From Camillea tinctor (taxonomy: Eukaryota > Ascomycota > Sordariomycetes > Xylariales > Xylariaceae): DNA of 64,000 nucleotides. The notes below the pieces were generated by a model, which was not told where the DNA came from, made no database searches, and was given only the letters and a program-made list of their open reading frames with translations. The position numbers and the translations under genes were made by a program. The stretch covers positions 496,001 through 560,000 of the forward strand of contig MU394057.1 in NCBI GenBank assembly GCA_022578605.1, written 5' to 3'. Position 1 is the first letter of the stretch, and every line of letters starts with the position of its first letter. Shown here piece by piece: positions 12,543 to 25,808 of the stretch.

Positions 12543-15500
12543 TAATAATGTGGATTTATCACTTCACCATAGTCCTACCTTTTTTTGGTTCCTCGCTTTC
12601 CTTCTGTAGAAAGATGGACTGGCGGGTGCAAATCGTTTTGCGGTCTATGCAAGAAATGAGATACAAAAGGGTTATTATATTTCTATCGCCTTGAGAGAAG
12701 GGAGTGAACTCCCAACATTTTATGCATTTAACCTAAACTAGACACTCCACCTCATGGCTAGGTGGACCTGAACCTGGACCTTGGGCGAGGAAAGTGGATA
12801 TATCAGTATATATATAAATGGATACGCAAATGCCTTAGTTACATGAATTGTGTTCTATATACCTAGTTCTGATGCTCTAATCTTGCAGATTGAACGTGTT
12901 ACTATGTTTCAAATATAATATGCAGCTTCAGGTTAACTTTCATCCCGTTGCCTATTAGATGACTTGACTATAGAGGCTACTGGGTTCCTTCGAATACGAC
13001 AACCCTAATAGGGAAACCTGTTCATGATCGAACAGTGTTCTTTGTTTCACCAAACTTGTTTTCGTAACTCGAATCCTCCAGTTCGTATGTAGCTTTGTAG
13101 CAGAGCCGCTCAATTCAAGCACACCGTATGAAATGAAAAAAGCCTTAGTATGATATGGGCATTCGAGGCTAAATTCAGACCATGGGAAAGGAGAAACCGC
13201 TTTAGTATGCGTGGATTTTGCTCTTCACCTCTAACGTCATTATACATTTACTAGCTGCCCAAGCAGGCCTTACTATTTCTCGTCTACGTAGTCAGCACTT
13301 CACATCGGAGGTCTTGCAATGTAGGGATTATACGTAAGAACTTGTGATCAAAGTTGTGATCAGACGCTTAATCTCCTCAACCAATCTCCATGTTCCAAAT
13401 CTCTTATCTTGTGAATCTAGTCTTCCTTCGTGTCTTTTGTTTTTTTTTGCTTAGTATCTTCCTCAGCTCATCTTTGCTATATCTAGGAACTCCGAACTTG
13501 ATACATACATATTATTCAGGTAGAAAGAAAATGACGCAAGTAAGATCTTTTTCACCCATGGCGCAAGCCTACCATGAGGTGCTTCACGATCCGCGGCTGA
13601 GGACGTAGCATGTTAGCAAGAGAGCCGCTCGAGTTAGCTGGTTGGTCCACCCCCTTGGCATGCAACCATACCCTGCTCCGATGCTTGTCACGAGCCCGCA
13701 GAGATTACCGTAGACCCTGCCCTTGCGCCGTGTTATTTGCCGACACCTGGTACCTACGGCTGCCGTCGGAACGATCCGCCGTACATGTGTCGTTCGGTGA
13801 TGACGACGGTGGCTAAGAATTGTTGTCGCTAAGGCCGCATTTTACGTACACTATATATATATATGTATTCGTCTTGTCGCCCCCTTTTTTTTCCTATGTC
13901 TGAAATAGAAGATGAAAAGGCCAACAGGAAGAAAGACCCAGACTACATATAATTTCCATGAGCAGTATATATATGTTATATAAGAACATGTTTGATTCGT
14001 ACCGGCTACTGGTGCGTGAAACTTGAACTTGTATATGTTTGAGAAGCAGTTCGTACCATTCATTCCCTCATGACCGCCAACCGAACTTGTCCGTTAGACC
14101 GGACCATACCCGGGATTCTGGAGAAAAGCTTTTTCATGAAGGATGCGCCCAGTCGCCCTACTGCGAGGACCCTGGAACAACCCATATATTTAGATTAGTA
14201 ACGACAACGTAAAGCTGCCAATGCTTGCGTTACGGATGTGAGATCCTTGCACCGCGTTATACCAACCCAGCAATACCAATTAAAAGATCTTCACAATGTG
14301 TAAAAGAATGAAACAATTTTTGTATAGTTCGGTATTGTTGACTTAGAAAAAACTCACATTGGTTTTTTTTCCTCGTTTCGAAATACAAGGTTGTATAAGT
14401 CACATGTAATACTATTTTATATTCTAAAAGAGTTGTTGTCTACTTAAGTGTATGGGGACTCCCACGTATTCCACATATTCCACATATTTTTTGGTCGGTC
14501 CCGTCTCTAAAAAGTGGTGTTGCGGTGCGGAGTAATGCCACCGAGGGAGAACCGAGGTGGAGTTTGGGGAATTTGAGGGGAGAGAGAAATAAGGGACTTG
14601 GAAAAAAAGGAGGGGCAAAAAGCAGAAGTGAAGAGTTTGAAAAATGTGATCCAACAACAAACAAGATTTCTAGCGGGAACAAATCATCAATCTTACCCAC
14701 CGTAAAGTTATGGTCTCCCCGCAAAAAGGCCCGCAACAGTCCTAGGTTTAGTAAGGTTAGTGTAGACGGTGAGAACTAGCATTTCCCCTTCTGGCCAATA
14801 GTCAGGTGTAATTCCCTACAGAGTGGAAACTGACTGTTAAGCGCTATCATTTTGTCCATCATAATCAACCAACTACGAAAAGGAAAGAAACGAAGAAAAA
14901 AGTACATTACATTTTATAAATTCGCATAAGGTAAAGCACCCGGGAATACTCTTTGTTTTTGTTATTTTTTGTGGTTCAAAGTTTTGAAGCCTATTGTCAC
15001 AGATGAAGATCCATTGTATCTAGGAGATCTTAGTGTTCATCTACTACACCAAATGCTTTAAGTCAATAGGATAGCGTCAAGTAGATGTGCCGTAGAATAT
15101 ATCTCCTTTATCTCCTATAGGCTTACCCGAGACCTGCTTACTTGTTTGCGACCAATCAGACTCATATACCAAGAATCGTCTAAAATAAGCTTATTGTAGT
15201 ACAAGTTGAAAATCTAAGACACTGTACTAATAGACCGGGTACAGCAAAGGTTAACTATGCTATGACATGTGTAAATACCTAGGTCTGGGTATATGCATGA
15301 AAAGATCGGGTACTACTTGCACATGTCTACTTGTAGGTTTATTTAACTCAAACTTCTCTTCCAAAATGTCTCTGTCTAACTCATCAAACTAAGTCACTGC
15401 TCTGAGCACATATTTAATAACGTGAGACCATCGACTTACATACGTATTGTCGATAGGCCTCGTGTACGTCTGGTAGCACGTAGAGAGTGTTTCGTATACC

Positions 15501-16407
15501 GCTTCTATGCTTCTATAGTGCGTACATACTAAATTCACATGCCAGCCATAGTGTTTGTAATGTTATAGACTAGGCTCTTTTACTTATTCCGTATAATGAT
15601 CACCAGCCTTAGGGATAATCGTGTAAGTTACATACCATTACACACTACCTACACTATAATACGGACATTAACAACATTGAAGTACCTGAGAATTCCCCAC
15701 CGACGTTATCTTCCTGCATTAGCCGAACCAGCCTGGGCAAGCCATTTCCGCTACGCTACTGCGCACGGCAACCTATACCATCCCTCTATTCACCACGATG
15801 GCGGGTTGAGGCGGGGCCGCCGTCTCGATTTGTGTGCTGCTTGCATGGGCATCCCGCCGAGGGCTCGTGCGAATGACCTCATCTGGCCCCATTCCTCATC
15901 CATGGTCCTCGGTAGCGTGGTAGAAGACGGGTATGATCTTCCCCACGACCCGTTCTTTTTGGGCGAGCGAAGGAGAGTTTTGGGGGTCGCCTATCTCCAG
16001 ATTCCCTGCCCCAGACCCCGAACTCGCAATGACTCGCTATGTCGTGATGCGGGTACACTGCATATACGCACCCAACACATAACCTAGTATTTTTATTATT
16101 ATTTCTTTCAGAATCTCCGAATCCCAGGTTCCAGTCTCTGCAACAGATTTTCATATGTAAGTAGACACGATTGGCGATGCTGATCCAGGTACTTAAACAG
16201 CGCCATTTCCCACCTTGCAGCTTGAGTTGGTTTTCTGATCTTGCTCGTGAATTTGATCCAATTTGGTCGTTGCCTTTGGCTTGCTTAGGGCAGACTTGTC
16301 AGCTTTTCCCCTCATATTAGTCGAGTCCTGTCAGACCGATGCTACTATCTCTTCTTTCAGCGACTTAAATCTAATTAGCCAAACACCTCGGCAGCCTTTC
16401 TCCCAAG
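12543..16407. other. Long intergenic region
   Basis: About 3.9 kb between the glucanase and the sugar transporter. Mostly AT-rich, with a more GC-balanced patch at 15700-16050 that opens reading frames on both strands but shows no recognisable protein, splice structure or start context. No repeat with defined ends was found. The distal end would be the transporter promoter. Confidence 0.5.
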
Positions 16408-18233
16408 ATGGCGCCTCCATCCTACATGGGGTTGAGCGGTCGTCCGCTCTCCCTTGCTGTTTCAGCCGTAGCAACAACGGGTTTCCTACTCTTCGGCTAC
16501 GATCAAGGTGTTATGAGTGGAATTATCGACTCGGAGCCCTTTGCCAACATCTTCGAAGAGACGAGAGACAATGCTACCATGCAGGGCTTAGTCACAGCTA
16601 TCTACGAAATCGGCTGTCTGATGGGTGCTATGTTCATTCTCGGTGTTGGTGACCTTCTCGGCAGACGGAAGGCTATGATACTTGGCGGTGTGATTATGAT
16701 AATTGGCGCCGTGATCCAAGTCACATCGTTTAAGGGTCATCAGCCGCTAGCCCAATTCATCATTGGACGTGTGGTCACCGGTGTAGGAAACGGGGTGAAC
16801 ACCTCCACTATTCCCACATACCAAGGTAAGCAACGCAGCCTCTTTTTCGTCTTCTCCGCATTCAAAGCAGGTCAACTGATAGGTACACTCTTTTGCAGCC
16901 GAGTGCAGCAAGACATCCAACCGAGGTCTCCTGATTTGCATCGAAGGCGGTATCATTGCTTTTGGTACCTTGATCGCATACTGGATTGACTATGGCGCCT
17001 CGTATGGCAACGAGGACTTGGCCTGGAGATTCCCCATCGCATTCCAGATCATTTTCGGCTTTGTTGTCTGCATCTGCATGATTTTCCTCCCCGAGTCTCC
17101 CCGTTGGCTACTTACCCATGAGCGCTACGAAGATGCTAGCAAGGTCATTGCTGGTCTGCGAGGATATGAGGTTGAAAGCCACGAAACCCAGATGGAGCGT
17201 GATGTTATTCTCGACTCAATCCGCGCCTCTGGTCACAGTGGCAAGAGCACTCCAATCAAGGCTCTTTTCACTGGAGGCAAGACTCAGCACTTCCGTCGCA
17301 TGCTTCTGGGCGCCAGCAGTCAGTTGATGCAGCAAGTTGGTGGGTGCAATGCGTGTATCTACTACTTCCCCATCTTGTTTGAGACTTCGATTTCACCTGG
17401 AGACCATCATTTGGCGCTGCTCATGGGCGGTATCAACATGATCGTTTACTCGATTTTCGCGACTACTTCCTGGTTCATTATTGAGCGTGTTGGTCGCCGC
17501 AAGCTGTTCCTTTATGGCTCCATTGGCCAAGGATTGTCCATGGTCATTACTTTTGCTTGTCTCATCCCTGGCAGTTCAACTGCCGCCAAGGGTGCTGCTG
17601 TCGGCTTGTTCACTTATATCGCTTCGTTTGGAGCCACTTGGCTCCCGCTTCCCTGGCTGTAAGTTAATACCCTAAATCTCTTAGCAAAAGCTTAGATGCT
17701 AGCTTGTCTTTCTGGCATAACATTTCGCATCATAATAAGCTCCCAAGAAAGCAGCTAACATGAATCCTGACAGGTATCCGGCTGAGATCAACCCTATCAA
17801 GACGCGAGCCAAGGCCAATGCCGTCTCCACCTGTACTAACTGGCTTTTCAACTTCCTGATCGTCATGGTTACACCTATCATGATTGCGAATATCGGTTGG
17901 GGCACATACCTATTCTTTGCTGTGGTCAACGCTTGCTTCCTACCGATTATCTACTTCTTCTACCCCGAGACTGCCCGTCGCTCTCTAGAGGAGATCGATA
18001 TCATCTTTGCCAAGGGTTTCGTTGAGAACAAGTCTTACGTCGCTGCCGCAAAGGAGCTGCCGCTACTCTCTGATGAGGAGGTCGAGCAGGAGGCCCTCAA
18101 ATATGGACTCATCGACACGGCTGCTCGCGGAGCCATCAATGCTGCTCATCACCATCACGACGTCGAAGTCGAGAAGGCGATGAGCGAGAAGAGTGGCGAG
18201 GCCACCAGCAACCGGGAAGAGGATGTTCAGTAA
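16408..18233 (+). CDS. MFS sugar transporter (sugar porter family)
   Basis: A 545-aa proton/sugar symporter of the plasma membrane. Exons 16408-16825, 16899-17658 and 17774-18233; introns 16826-16898 and 17659-17773 keep the frame. Family marks are FGYDQGVMSGII in the first membrane helix, GDLLGRRKAM after helix 2, PESPRWLL after helix 6, ERVGRRKLFLYG between helices 8 and 9, and YPETARRSLEEID after helix 12. About twelve hydrophobic helices can be placed. The C-terminal tail is charged and His/Glu-rich. Its place between a beta-glucanase and a pectate lyase suggests uptake of sugars released outside the cell, but the substrate (hexose, disaccharide or galacturonate-like) cannot be read from the sequence. 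Confidence 0.93.
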
Positions 18234-18891
18234 ATCCGACTACCACCCAGCCATGGCTCAAATGCCGACAAGGGGGGGCAAACCAATACCACCCTCGTAC
18301 TCCCAAGCTCAGCAGTTTGCTGCGCAGCTCGCCAATTTCCCTTAAGAGATATCCAATATTCTAAAATTACATAACTTATTACTACTACTTACTATAGACG
18401 ATATGATAGTATGCATATAACAAGACATAGTATAGTACATAGATACCTAGTGACGGTGGGGTCAATGATACCCAGGCCGAATATACACATTCGGACTACC
18501 CTTTCAAACCATACACATCATCATTTCTCGGTCCATAACAACAATTGAATACATTTGTGAATATCTGATTGTCTACCTACCTATGTAAGAGACAATTGTA
18601 CGCCGAGGTCTGTGTTGGAAATCTAATACAGCAGGATACGAAGTTTACAATTCCTATACTTCAACTCAACCACATGGAGAGGATAGATTTTACGCTTAAT
18701 CCATAGAATGTTCAGATTGCGGACGCAAAAATCTCATGGTAAAAAGAGCGATCATTGAATTGCTATAAATATATATACGTTCAAGTGTAAACATGTTCAA
18801 GAAGTAACACGGCCATCACAGACCGACCAATCTCCGCATCTCCAACTCGAGTAGAAACTCCTCATCTTAATTTCTTTTCTACGACAGAAGT
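18234..18891. other. Convergent intergenic region
   Basis: 3' flanks of the transporter (+) and pectate lyase (-). AT-rich; no gene or paired-stem terminator I would defend. Confidence 0.55.
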
Positions 18892-19754
18892 CTAGGAGCT
18901 GCTGACATCGCTTTCGCTATAGATGCAATAGTCCGAAGGACCCGAGCTAATCTTCGTCGGCTCGTCACCCGTGTCGTTTCCCTCATACTCAACGCAGATG
19001 TCGTTAACATCGTCGGCGACGATGTTGGTCAGGGTGGCGGTGTCGCCGTAGTTTGAGTTAATACCTGCGGGTTAAGTGAGCTTCACATAAACTAAAAAAA
19101 AAAAAAAAGGGGGGGGGAGAAAAAAAGCAGTATTCAAGCGAAAGACTTACCAGCCAAGGCACTACCGCTCGTGGCAGTCACGCTGTCGATGACGACGTGT
19201 CGCTCGTACATATCATCGCAGTTACCGCAGCTGCGGTACAGCTTGCCGAAGTCCTCGACGGTGAAGCCGCTGATGTTGATGGTGCCGCCGCCGTTGTGCT
19301 GGATGACCTTGTCCTCAGCACCGTAGGCGCCACCGCCCTTGATGTAGGTCGTGTCGCCGTCGGACTGCACCTTGACGGTGAAGGCGTCCTCGCAGACGGC
19401 GCTCCACCAGACGTTCTCGAGCGTGCAGGCGCCCCGGCAGTGCACCCCCTCGATCTGGTTCGGCCCGATGATCACGTTGGACAGCGTCCCGCCCTCCTCG
19501 ATCTGGAACACCGCGTCCGAGTCCCCGCCCTCGGCCTGCCCCGTGCACTCGACGCCGCGGTCGTACGCTACGTACCCCCCGTCGAAGGACTCGCCCGCCG
19601 CGATGGTGTACACGTCCGCGAGGGCAGAGCTGCCAGATGAGGCTGGGATGTCAGCTCGGGCGGCAAGCTTCTTGGGGGCAGGTGTGATCACGGGCTTGGG
19701 CGTGGCCATGACCCCGAGGATCAGGCTTGAGCTGAGGACGAGAGCGTACTTCAT
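18892..19754 (-). CDS. Secreted pectate lyase, family PL3
   Basis: Cleaves de-esterified pectin (polygalacturonate) by beta-elimination, Ca-dependent, extracellular. Two exons, 19754-19151 and 19064-18892, with intron 19065-19150, give 258 aa, the usual PL3 size. A signal peptide occupies about residues 1-17 ([13 protein letters not shown]). The core follows the PL3 pattern: [53 protein letters not shown] and [15 protein letters not shown], then a Cys-rich segment LYRSCGNCD. The short second exon supplies the last strand ([13 protein letters not shown]) and a C-terminus with two Cys. The intron contains runs of A and G on the + strand near 19094-19117. Adjacent genes (glucanase, sugar transporter) suggest a carbohydrate-use neighbourhood. 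Confidence 0.93.
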
Positions 19755-19859
19755 GGTGGATAGTGAGTTGTGAGAATGCTAGGGATTTGGAGATGTCAAA
19801 GCTGATGATGAGGAGGAGGAAGATAAAAACAGCTTGATATAAGGAGGATTTTCATCCTG

Positions 19860-19866
19860 TTATATA
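19860..19866 (-). promoter_or_regulatory. TATA box of the pectate lyase gene
   Basis: TATATAA on the minus strand, 106 nt upstream of the ATG at 19754. Position fits a core promoter element. Confidence 0.5.
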
Positions 19867-20831
19867 CCTATAATCGACTGCATCTGTTTCTATCACTAAG
19901 GGGTTTGCCAAGAACGACATATCCATTCCTGTCTACGGCACAGCGCCTCTTTGCGTCGATTATTCTGTGATTCAATCATGGGATATCGCGGACGATGTCA
20001 CTCCTCAGGTACGACCTGGCGAAGGGTAGACGTATTTCGTGGATTCATGCCCCAGCATTTTGTTTCACGGAAACGACCTGCTCTAGGATGGGTTGTGAGG
20101 AGTCGACAAGGAGTTCAGGGTGCTATGCCAAATCCGTGCCCGATCTATGTGTGAGCGGCCCACGATCGTAGCACTAATTCGCACGGGATCGACACGCAGC
20201 CCATCATCACGTACAGCACATCCTCCAGGCCCTGGCAATCCCCGAAGCGTCTGATTGCCGGACTCCATTTTCGCCCTGTACCCGGCCGTGATGCAGGGGA
20301 GATTGGGCGCGTTAGACCCTAAGGTATAACATTCCTCGGGGAGGAAAGGATTAGCGACTGAGCAGAAGCTCACCGGTGGAGAAATTTTCCTGTCTACGAA
20401 ATGCAAATTGTCCGGGGACGACCCTCCCAGATGTGGCTAGCGGTATAGCGGCAGGGTGGTTGTCAACGTCTAGGATAGGTGCCAAGAGTTTGGATCATAC
20501 AATTTATATAGGGCCGGTACGTTTGGGGTAGAGATCGATCTTCCAGATTCCTCACGTGTTCACAAGATCCCCGATATTTGGAACTAATATAGGTCTATAA
20601 GGAATATCGTAGTGTAAAATAGCTTACAGTTCACGATTATCATACTATCCCCTCAAACAAGGCAGTTTTTACATAAGTATTTTTATGACAGCTTCGCTAT
20701 CTTAACTTGACTTGCAAAATACAAATGGTGCTTCTCTATCTCCCGGTACTTAAAAAAATAGATATAAGGAATGTTTTCTTAGTGTGAAGTGTTGGACTAA
20801 GACAATTAACTTGAAAGGCATTTCTTATGTG
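19867..20831. other. Intergenic, pectate lyase upstream region
   Basis: More GC-balanced up to about 20420, AT-rich after. A reading frame on the minus strand at 20083-20406 has no ATG start and no recognisable content. Nothing supported. Confidence 0.45.
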
Positions 20832-21198
20832 TCAAAGGAAGCTCCATGGTAGCGTTGATCTTCTACATACAAGACGATCATCTAGAAGTTTCTCCGGATA
20901 TTCAAGCTCATGATTGATATTGTCAAACGATAGAATCCACCAATACCCTCCTCTAGTCTCTATCTTGAACAGTATTAGGGCTCCTTTTGGAAAGTCGATA
21001 TGGTCAAAATAATATGTCTCCAATCTCGACGGCATGTTGGGGGCACATTGCTGATATCTTCTTTTAACAGCTGTAGTCGGTGACACGCTGCATACTTGAC
21101 AGGCTGGCTCGGTACATACTAACGTCGTGGATGGTCTGACTTGAAAATAACTACCTAGTTTGCACGAGTAAGAGATAAATGATACAGCATCTCAATAT
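20832..21198 (-). pseudogene. Open frame resembling a gene fragment, unidentified
   Basis: An uninterrupted frame of about 120 codons inside AT-rich DNA, ending at a stop at 20832. It begins after an in-frame TGA near 21199 and has no ATG in its first half. Two Cys-x2-Cys-like positions (CTEPACQVC) are followed by an amphipathic, Trp/Tyr-rich stretch that includes FPKGALILFKIETRGGYWW and ELEYPEKLLDD. The composition looks like protein-coding sequence, unlike its surroundings, but I do not recognise the family. It could be the last exon of a decayed gene or chance. Confidence 0.25.
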
Positions 21199-23276
21199 CG
21201 GGTGTGCAACGGAAATAAGCAAATATCTTTAGTGTGCCACGCGGCAGGTGTCAGGACATACGTGCCCCCTGGTCCTTTGGAGGCACCGCCAAGAACGCAC
21301 ATTGAGGAATTTCACGACACCAGTTTCATATCTCAAGTTCCGCTATCATCACCAATAGGTCAGCTTTATCCTAATGGTGTCTCTCGATATATTGAGTTCA
21401 TATAAACATGCTATTTGGGCGGAGCATTTGCTACCGAATCATATGTTTGTTTTGTGAAACGTGATAATTGGGAGGAGTCGTATCCACGAGACAATCTTCA
21501 AAGATACAGAATAATTGAAGGGTAGGGGAAAATAATATTCTTGAATAAATAATATTATATATTTCTTGGTCAAATCATTGTAGTTCTATTTAATACATAA
21601 GTGTAGTGTTAGAGCATAGACTTCCAGGGTGGTTTACTCCAAAACTTAGTTCCATAGGTGTATAATATATGATAGGAATCATCGTACAAAACAAAAATAT
21701 GTTGGTATGTAACATGAGATCTAGTACTTCAGGAATTTGCGCATATATTCGGCTACTTCATGTTGCAACTAGCTTTGGGCAACCAACTATACCAGGTCCT
21801 AAGTGTATATGTGTGATATTGACATTAAAAGATATATTTTCTTTCTTCTTTTCCAGGCAGTTAGTTCCGGTAAAAGAACGTCAATGTATCTTCCTACTCA
21901 ATACTTCCCTATATATCTTCTACTAAACAGTAGGGTTGCATGTCGTAAAATAAGGGCAGCCTTCAATCCCATATAGCACATACCCTTATACAACTAAGAG
22001 TAGCTGGTCCTCCATATCTTCAGTTAGATATCCACACATATAACAAGGTGGATTTCAACGAATAGTTTTTGATGATACTGTTCTGACTTTGCTATATATT
22101 GGTTGATAACCTATTATCTGTAAAGATTGTGAGGCCATTAAAACCCTAACTTATAGCTTTCGACATTGATATGCGCGAAATCATAACTCGAATACCATTT
22201 TCGCGTATTAATTCGCATAATGCAGCAGTATCAAGTTATCAACACGAGAACAGCGAACTGGCACAATGAAAGTTAACGCCTATAACATGTGTTGAGCGAA
22301 AGTACCTCTCATTTTGAACCAGTAGTATACTTGAAATATGTGCTGTATTATTATGCCATCCGTCAATTAAACGAACTTATCGGTGATGGCGTCAGATTAA
22401 AAATATAAAAGAGTTTGAATACACAACACGACATCCTGATGAAGGTAGGAGATATTTGACTATATAGGTTAGGTCAGGTCACTTTCTACCAGGTAGCAAT
22501 ATTCCCACAGGAGTCTTCTTTTTCTTCATAGGTACCATCTTGTAATCGTTTCCTCCGATCACTCTCGTCAATTACAGGATAAACCGACGTCGCCTCTTAC
22601 TCGTTGGTAACAACGTCCTATTGGCCATAGGCGAGACGACGTAATACATATAGAGTTGCAATTTTATCCAAAGTTATAGAATTACGTACGTAGTGCTAGG
22701 TCAACTCTTGCTAAGACACGGCAACAATGTGTCTATACAGAGTGGAACGAACCTTACAGTACATTGATGTGCCTAGGTGTACCAGAATAAGATAGGTTAT
22801 TTGATTGGAACTTTCCTGAAAGGGTGGTCAGTTTCTTAATAGAGCTGTGCTGATTGGCTGATGCTCTTCCCCTATGTATTACAAGCCGCTGCTAGGTGGG
22901 CATTAGCCGAAAGAAGGCTTCGGACATTACATCAACAATATGTAGGGACCTCACCTTACAGCTTGTTGAATCGTGTAAGTGTAATGGTGACGGCACCTCT
23001 GAACCAATGATATTCAACACAATACCAATTCCAGCGCGATTGCCACCGCGACCGGGTGATGTCTTGACGTCAATTACCCATTATCGAACATCATGTCGAT
23101 AATTACGTGTAACCGACTTATAGACAACATCAAGAAGGCCTCACAGCTAGGTATAAGACGGGGTTGAGTAGTGCTTTGGTTCACAATCGAAACTTCTACC
23201 TCCTTTTCCTTCATGGCTCCTTTACACAATTAAACATCTTTACCGTTTACGACCCTCACCCAAGACGTTCGTACCG
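21199..23276. other. AT-rich intergenic region
   Basis: About 2 kb of AT-rich DNA without a supported gene; the densest AT stretch is about 21520-22450. The composition resembles repeat-induced-point-mutated DNA, but no transposon frame or defined repeat ends are visible. The last 200 bases would be the catalase promoter (TATAAG near 23153). Confidence 0.45.
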
Positions 23277-25577
23277 ATGACATCTGCTGTTCTTCCAGAG
23301 GCCATGGACAAAGTAAAAAGCATGATGGGAGGAGAGAAAAGCCGCAAACTTGCGCAACTTGACCAGCACAGCCAATTCGTCACTAAGGATGATCGCATTA
23401 CCTCGGACTGGGGAGCTAAGCTGGGGAATACCGACGAATGGCTTCGGGTGACTAGTGATCACCAGAATGGACCAATGCTGCTTGAAGATTCCTTTGCAAG
23501 AGAAAAGGTTAATTGGTCTCTCGACTCTCGCCCTATACCGGCATGGCCCGAGATTTGTAAAGAATTAACCCGAACGTTTTAGATCTTCCGCTTCGATCAT
23601 GAAAGGATCCCTGAACGAGTAGTTCACGCCCGTGGGGCAGGTGCATTTGGTAACTTTCGCTTGTTCGAGAGTATCGAGGATTTAACCATCGCACCAGTGC
23701 TTACAGACACATCTCGCGAAACCCCTGTGTTCGTCCGGTTCTCCACTGTCCAGGGATCCCGTGGCAGTGCCGATACTGTTCGCGATGTGCGTGGGTTTGC
23801 CGTCAAGTTCTATACCCAGGAGGGTAACTGGGATATTGTGGGAAACAACATTCCCGTCTTCTTCATCCAGGATGCCATCAAGTTCCCTGATGTCATCCAC
23901 GCCGTTAAGCCCGAGCCTCACAACGAGGTACCGCAGGCACAGACAGCACATAACAACTTCTGGGATTTCATGTATATGCACAGCGAAGCTACACATATGT
24001 TCATGTGGGCAATGTCCGATCGAGCTATTCCACGTTCCTATCGCATGATGCAAGGCTTTGGGGTCAACACATTCACCCTGATCAACAGGGAGGGCAAGCG
24101 CCATTTTGTTAAGTTTCATTTCACCCCTGAGCTTGGTGTCCATTCGTTTGTTTGGGACGAGGCACTCAAGATCGCCGGCCAGGATCCCGATTTTCACCGT
24201 AAGGATCTATATGAAGCAATAGAGAATGGTGCATACCCCAAATGGAAGTTTGGTGTCCAAGTCATCCCCGAAGGCCAAGAGCACGACTTCGACTTTGATA
24301 TTCTAGATGCAACCAAACTCTGGCCAGAAGACCTTGTTCCTGTCCGTTATATCGGCGAGTTGGAGCTCAACAGAAACGTGGATGAATACTTCACTCAAAC
24401 TGAGCAAGCCGCCTTCTGCACAGCCCACATGGTCCCCGGAATTGGTCATTCCGACGACCCTCTTCTCCAAGGACGTAGCTTCAGCTACTTCGACACTCAG
24501 GTTTCCCGCCTTGGTATCAATTGGCAGGAGCTTCCTATTAACAGGCCAGTATGTCCTGTGATGAACTTCAACCGCGACGGCCAAAGTCGACATACCATTA
24601 CCAAAGGAAACGTCAACTACTGGCCAAACCGATTTGAGGTACGACAACCACCCACCGCGGATGAGGGCGCGTATCTTGACCCACCCCAAAATGTTGGTGG
24701 CATCAAGACTCGAGCGAAAAGCGCTAAATTCAAGGAACATTTCAACCAGGCGCAGCTCTTCTACAACAGCCTCTCGGAGCCGGAGAAGTCTCATTTGGCA
24801 TCCGCGTTTTCTTTTGAGTTGGACCACTGCGATGATCCAATCGTGTATGAGCGCATGTCCCAACGTCTCGTCGATATTGATGTAGGGCTTGCCCAGACTG
24901 TTGCTGAGATGGTCGGAGGCCCGAAGCCCGGGACACCTACCAGACAGAATCATGGGAAGAAGGCGAGCAAGCTCAGCCAAACCGAGTTTTCCCCGAGCAA
25001 GCCCACAATCGCAAGTCGTCGCGTCGCCATTATTATAGCCGACGGCTTTGACGAGACAGTATACAACAGCGTCAAATCTGCCCTCAAGGCTTCCAGCGCG
25101 CTGCCTTTCACGATCGGACCCCGCCGATCGGAGGTCTTCCCAGCGGGAGTACCTAAGTCTGCAGGCAATGGTGTTCAATCTGACCATCACCTTGAAGGTA
25201 TGCGTTCTACCATGTTCGACGCGATATTTGTTCCAGGTGGCGTCGAATCGATCAAGACACTCTCGAAGAGTGGGCGTGCGCTGCACTGGTGCCGCGAGGC
25301 TTTCGGACATCTGAAGCCTATCGCTGGCACTGGCGAGGCGGTGGAACTATTCAAACTAGCTTTCGCACTTCCTGGCATCCACGTATCAACCAATGAGCAA
25401 GCTGTGGAGTCATATGGTGTTGTCACGATAGCGAATGTGGCCCCGGAGAGTCTACGCGAAGCTGTCACTTTCGCGAAGGAGGGGGTAGGGTTCTTTGAGA
25501 AATTCTGGTACCAGATTTCCCAGCACAGAAATTTCGCCAGAGAGCAGGATGGGTTGAGCACGATGGTGGCATATTGA
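23277..25577 (+). CDS. Large-subunit (clade 2) catalase with DJ-1/PfpI-like C-terminal domain
   Basis: Haem catalase, 2 H2O2 to 2 H2O + O2; 741 aa from exons 23277-23507 and 23583-25577 (intron 23508-23582). The distal haem His is His92 in ERVVHARGAGAFGNF, the distal Asn lies in DIVGNNIPVFFIQD (about residue 166), and the proximal haem ligand is Tyr379 in SFSYFDTQVSRLG. After about residue 555 comes a flavodoxin-like DJ-1/PfpI domain (VAIIIADGFDETVYNSVK ... AIFVPGGVESIKTL). Where active PfpI-type proteins have their nucleophile Cys, this one reads AGTGEAVELF, so that domain is probably structural, as in other large catalases. No signal peptide is visible, which fits a cytoplasmic or spore enzyme of the Aspergillus CatA / Neurospora Cat-1 type more than the secreted type. 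A likely role is peroxide defence during development or host contact. Confidence 0.95.
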
Positions 25578-25808
25578 TCTGTATTAAGGGGTTGATTAAA
25601 AAAATAGCCAACATTGAGTTGGTTATTCAGGTAAATTGTGCATTAATACAGTGTAGTATGACCAACATGATATCCCCCGACACCTAGCAATTAGAGTAGA
25701 AACTCCCACTCATGGTATTGTTATAAAAGCCAAATCATCTAAGATTAATACCACTTCTCATAAGCTACCTCAAACGTGTCCCTAGCCTAGCATTCATTAT
25801 GTCATGAC
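25578..25808. other. Short convergent intergenic region
   Basis: Separates the 3' ends of the catalase (+) and the DUF7726-type gene (-). Nothing else seen. Confidence 0.5.

Noticed and set aside
13390..13816. Two consecutive plus-strand frames after the first GH55 gene
   Set aside because: Short, unrelated in composition, no splice or family evidence.
15596..16087. 163-codon plus-strand frame before the sugar transporter
   Set aside because: No family resemblance, composition changes along the frame, overlapped by an equally open minus-strand frame.
24303..25310. 335-codon minus-strand frame opposite the catalase
   Set aside because: Mirror frame of a well-identified catalase exon; no domain, no splice signals of its own.
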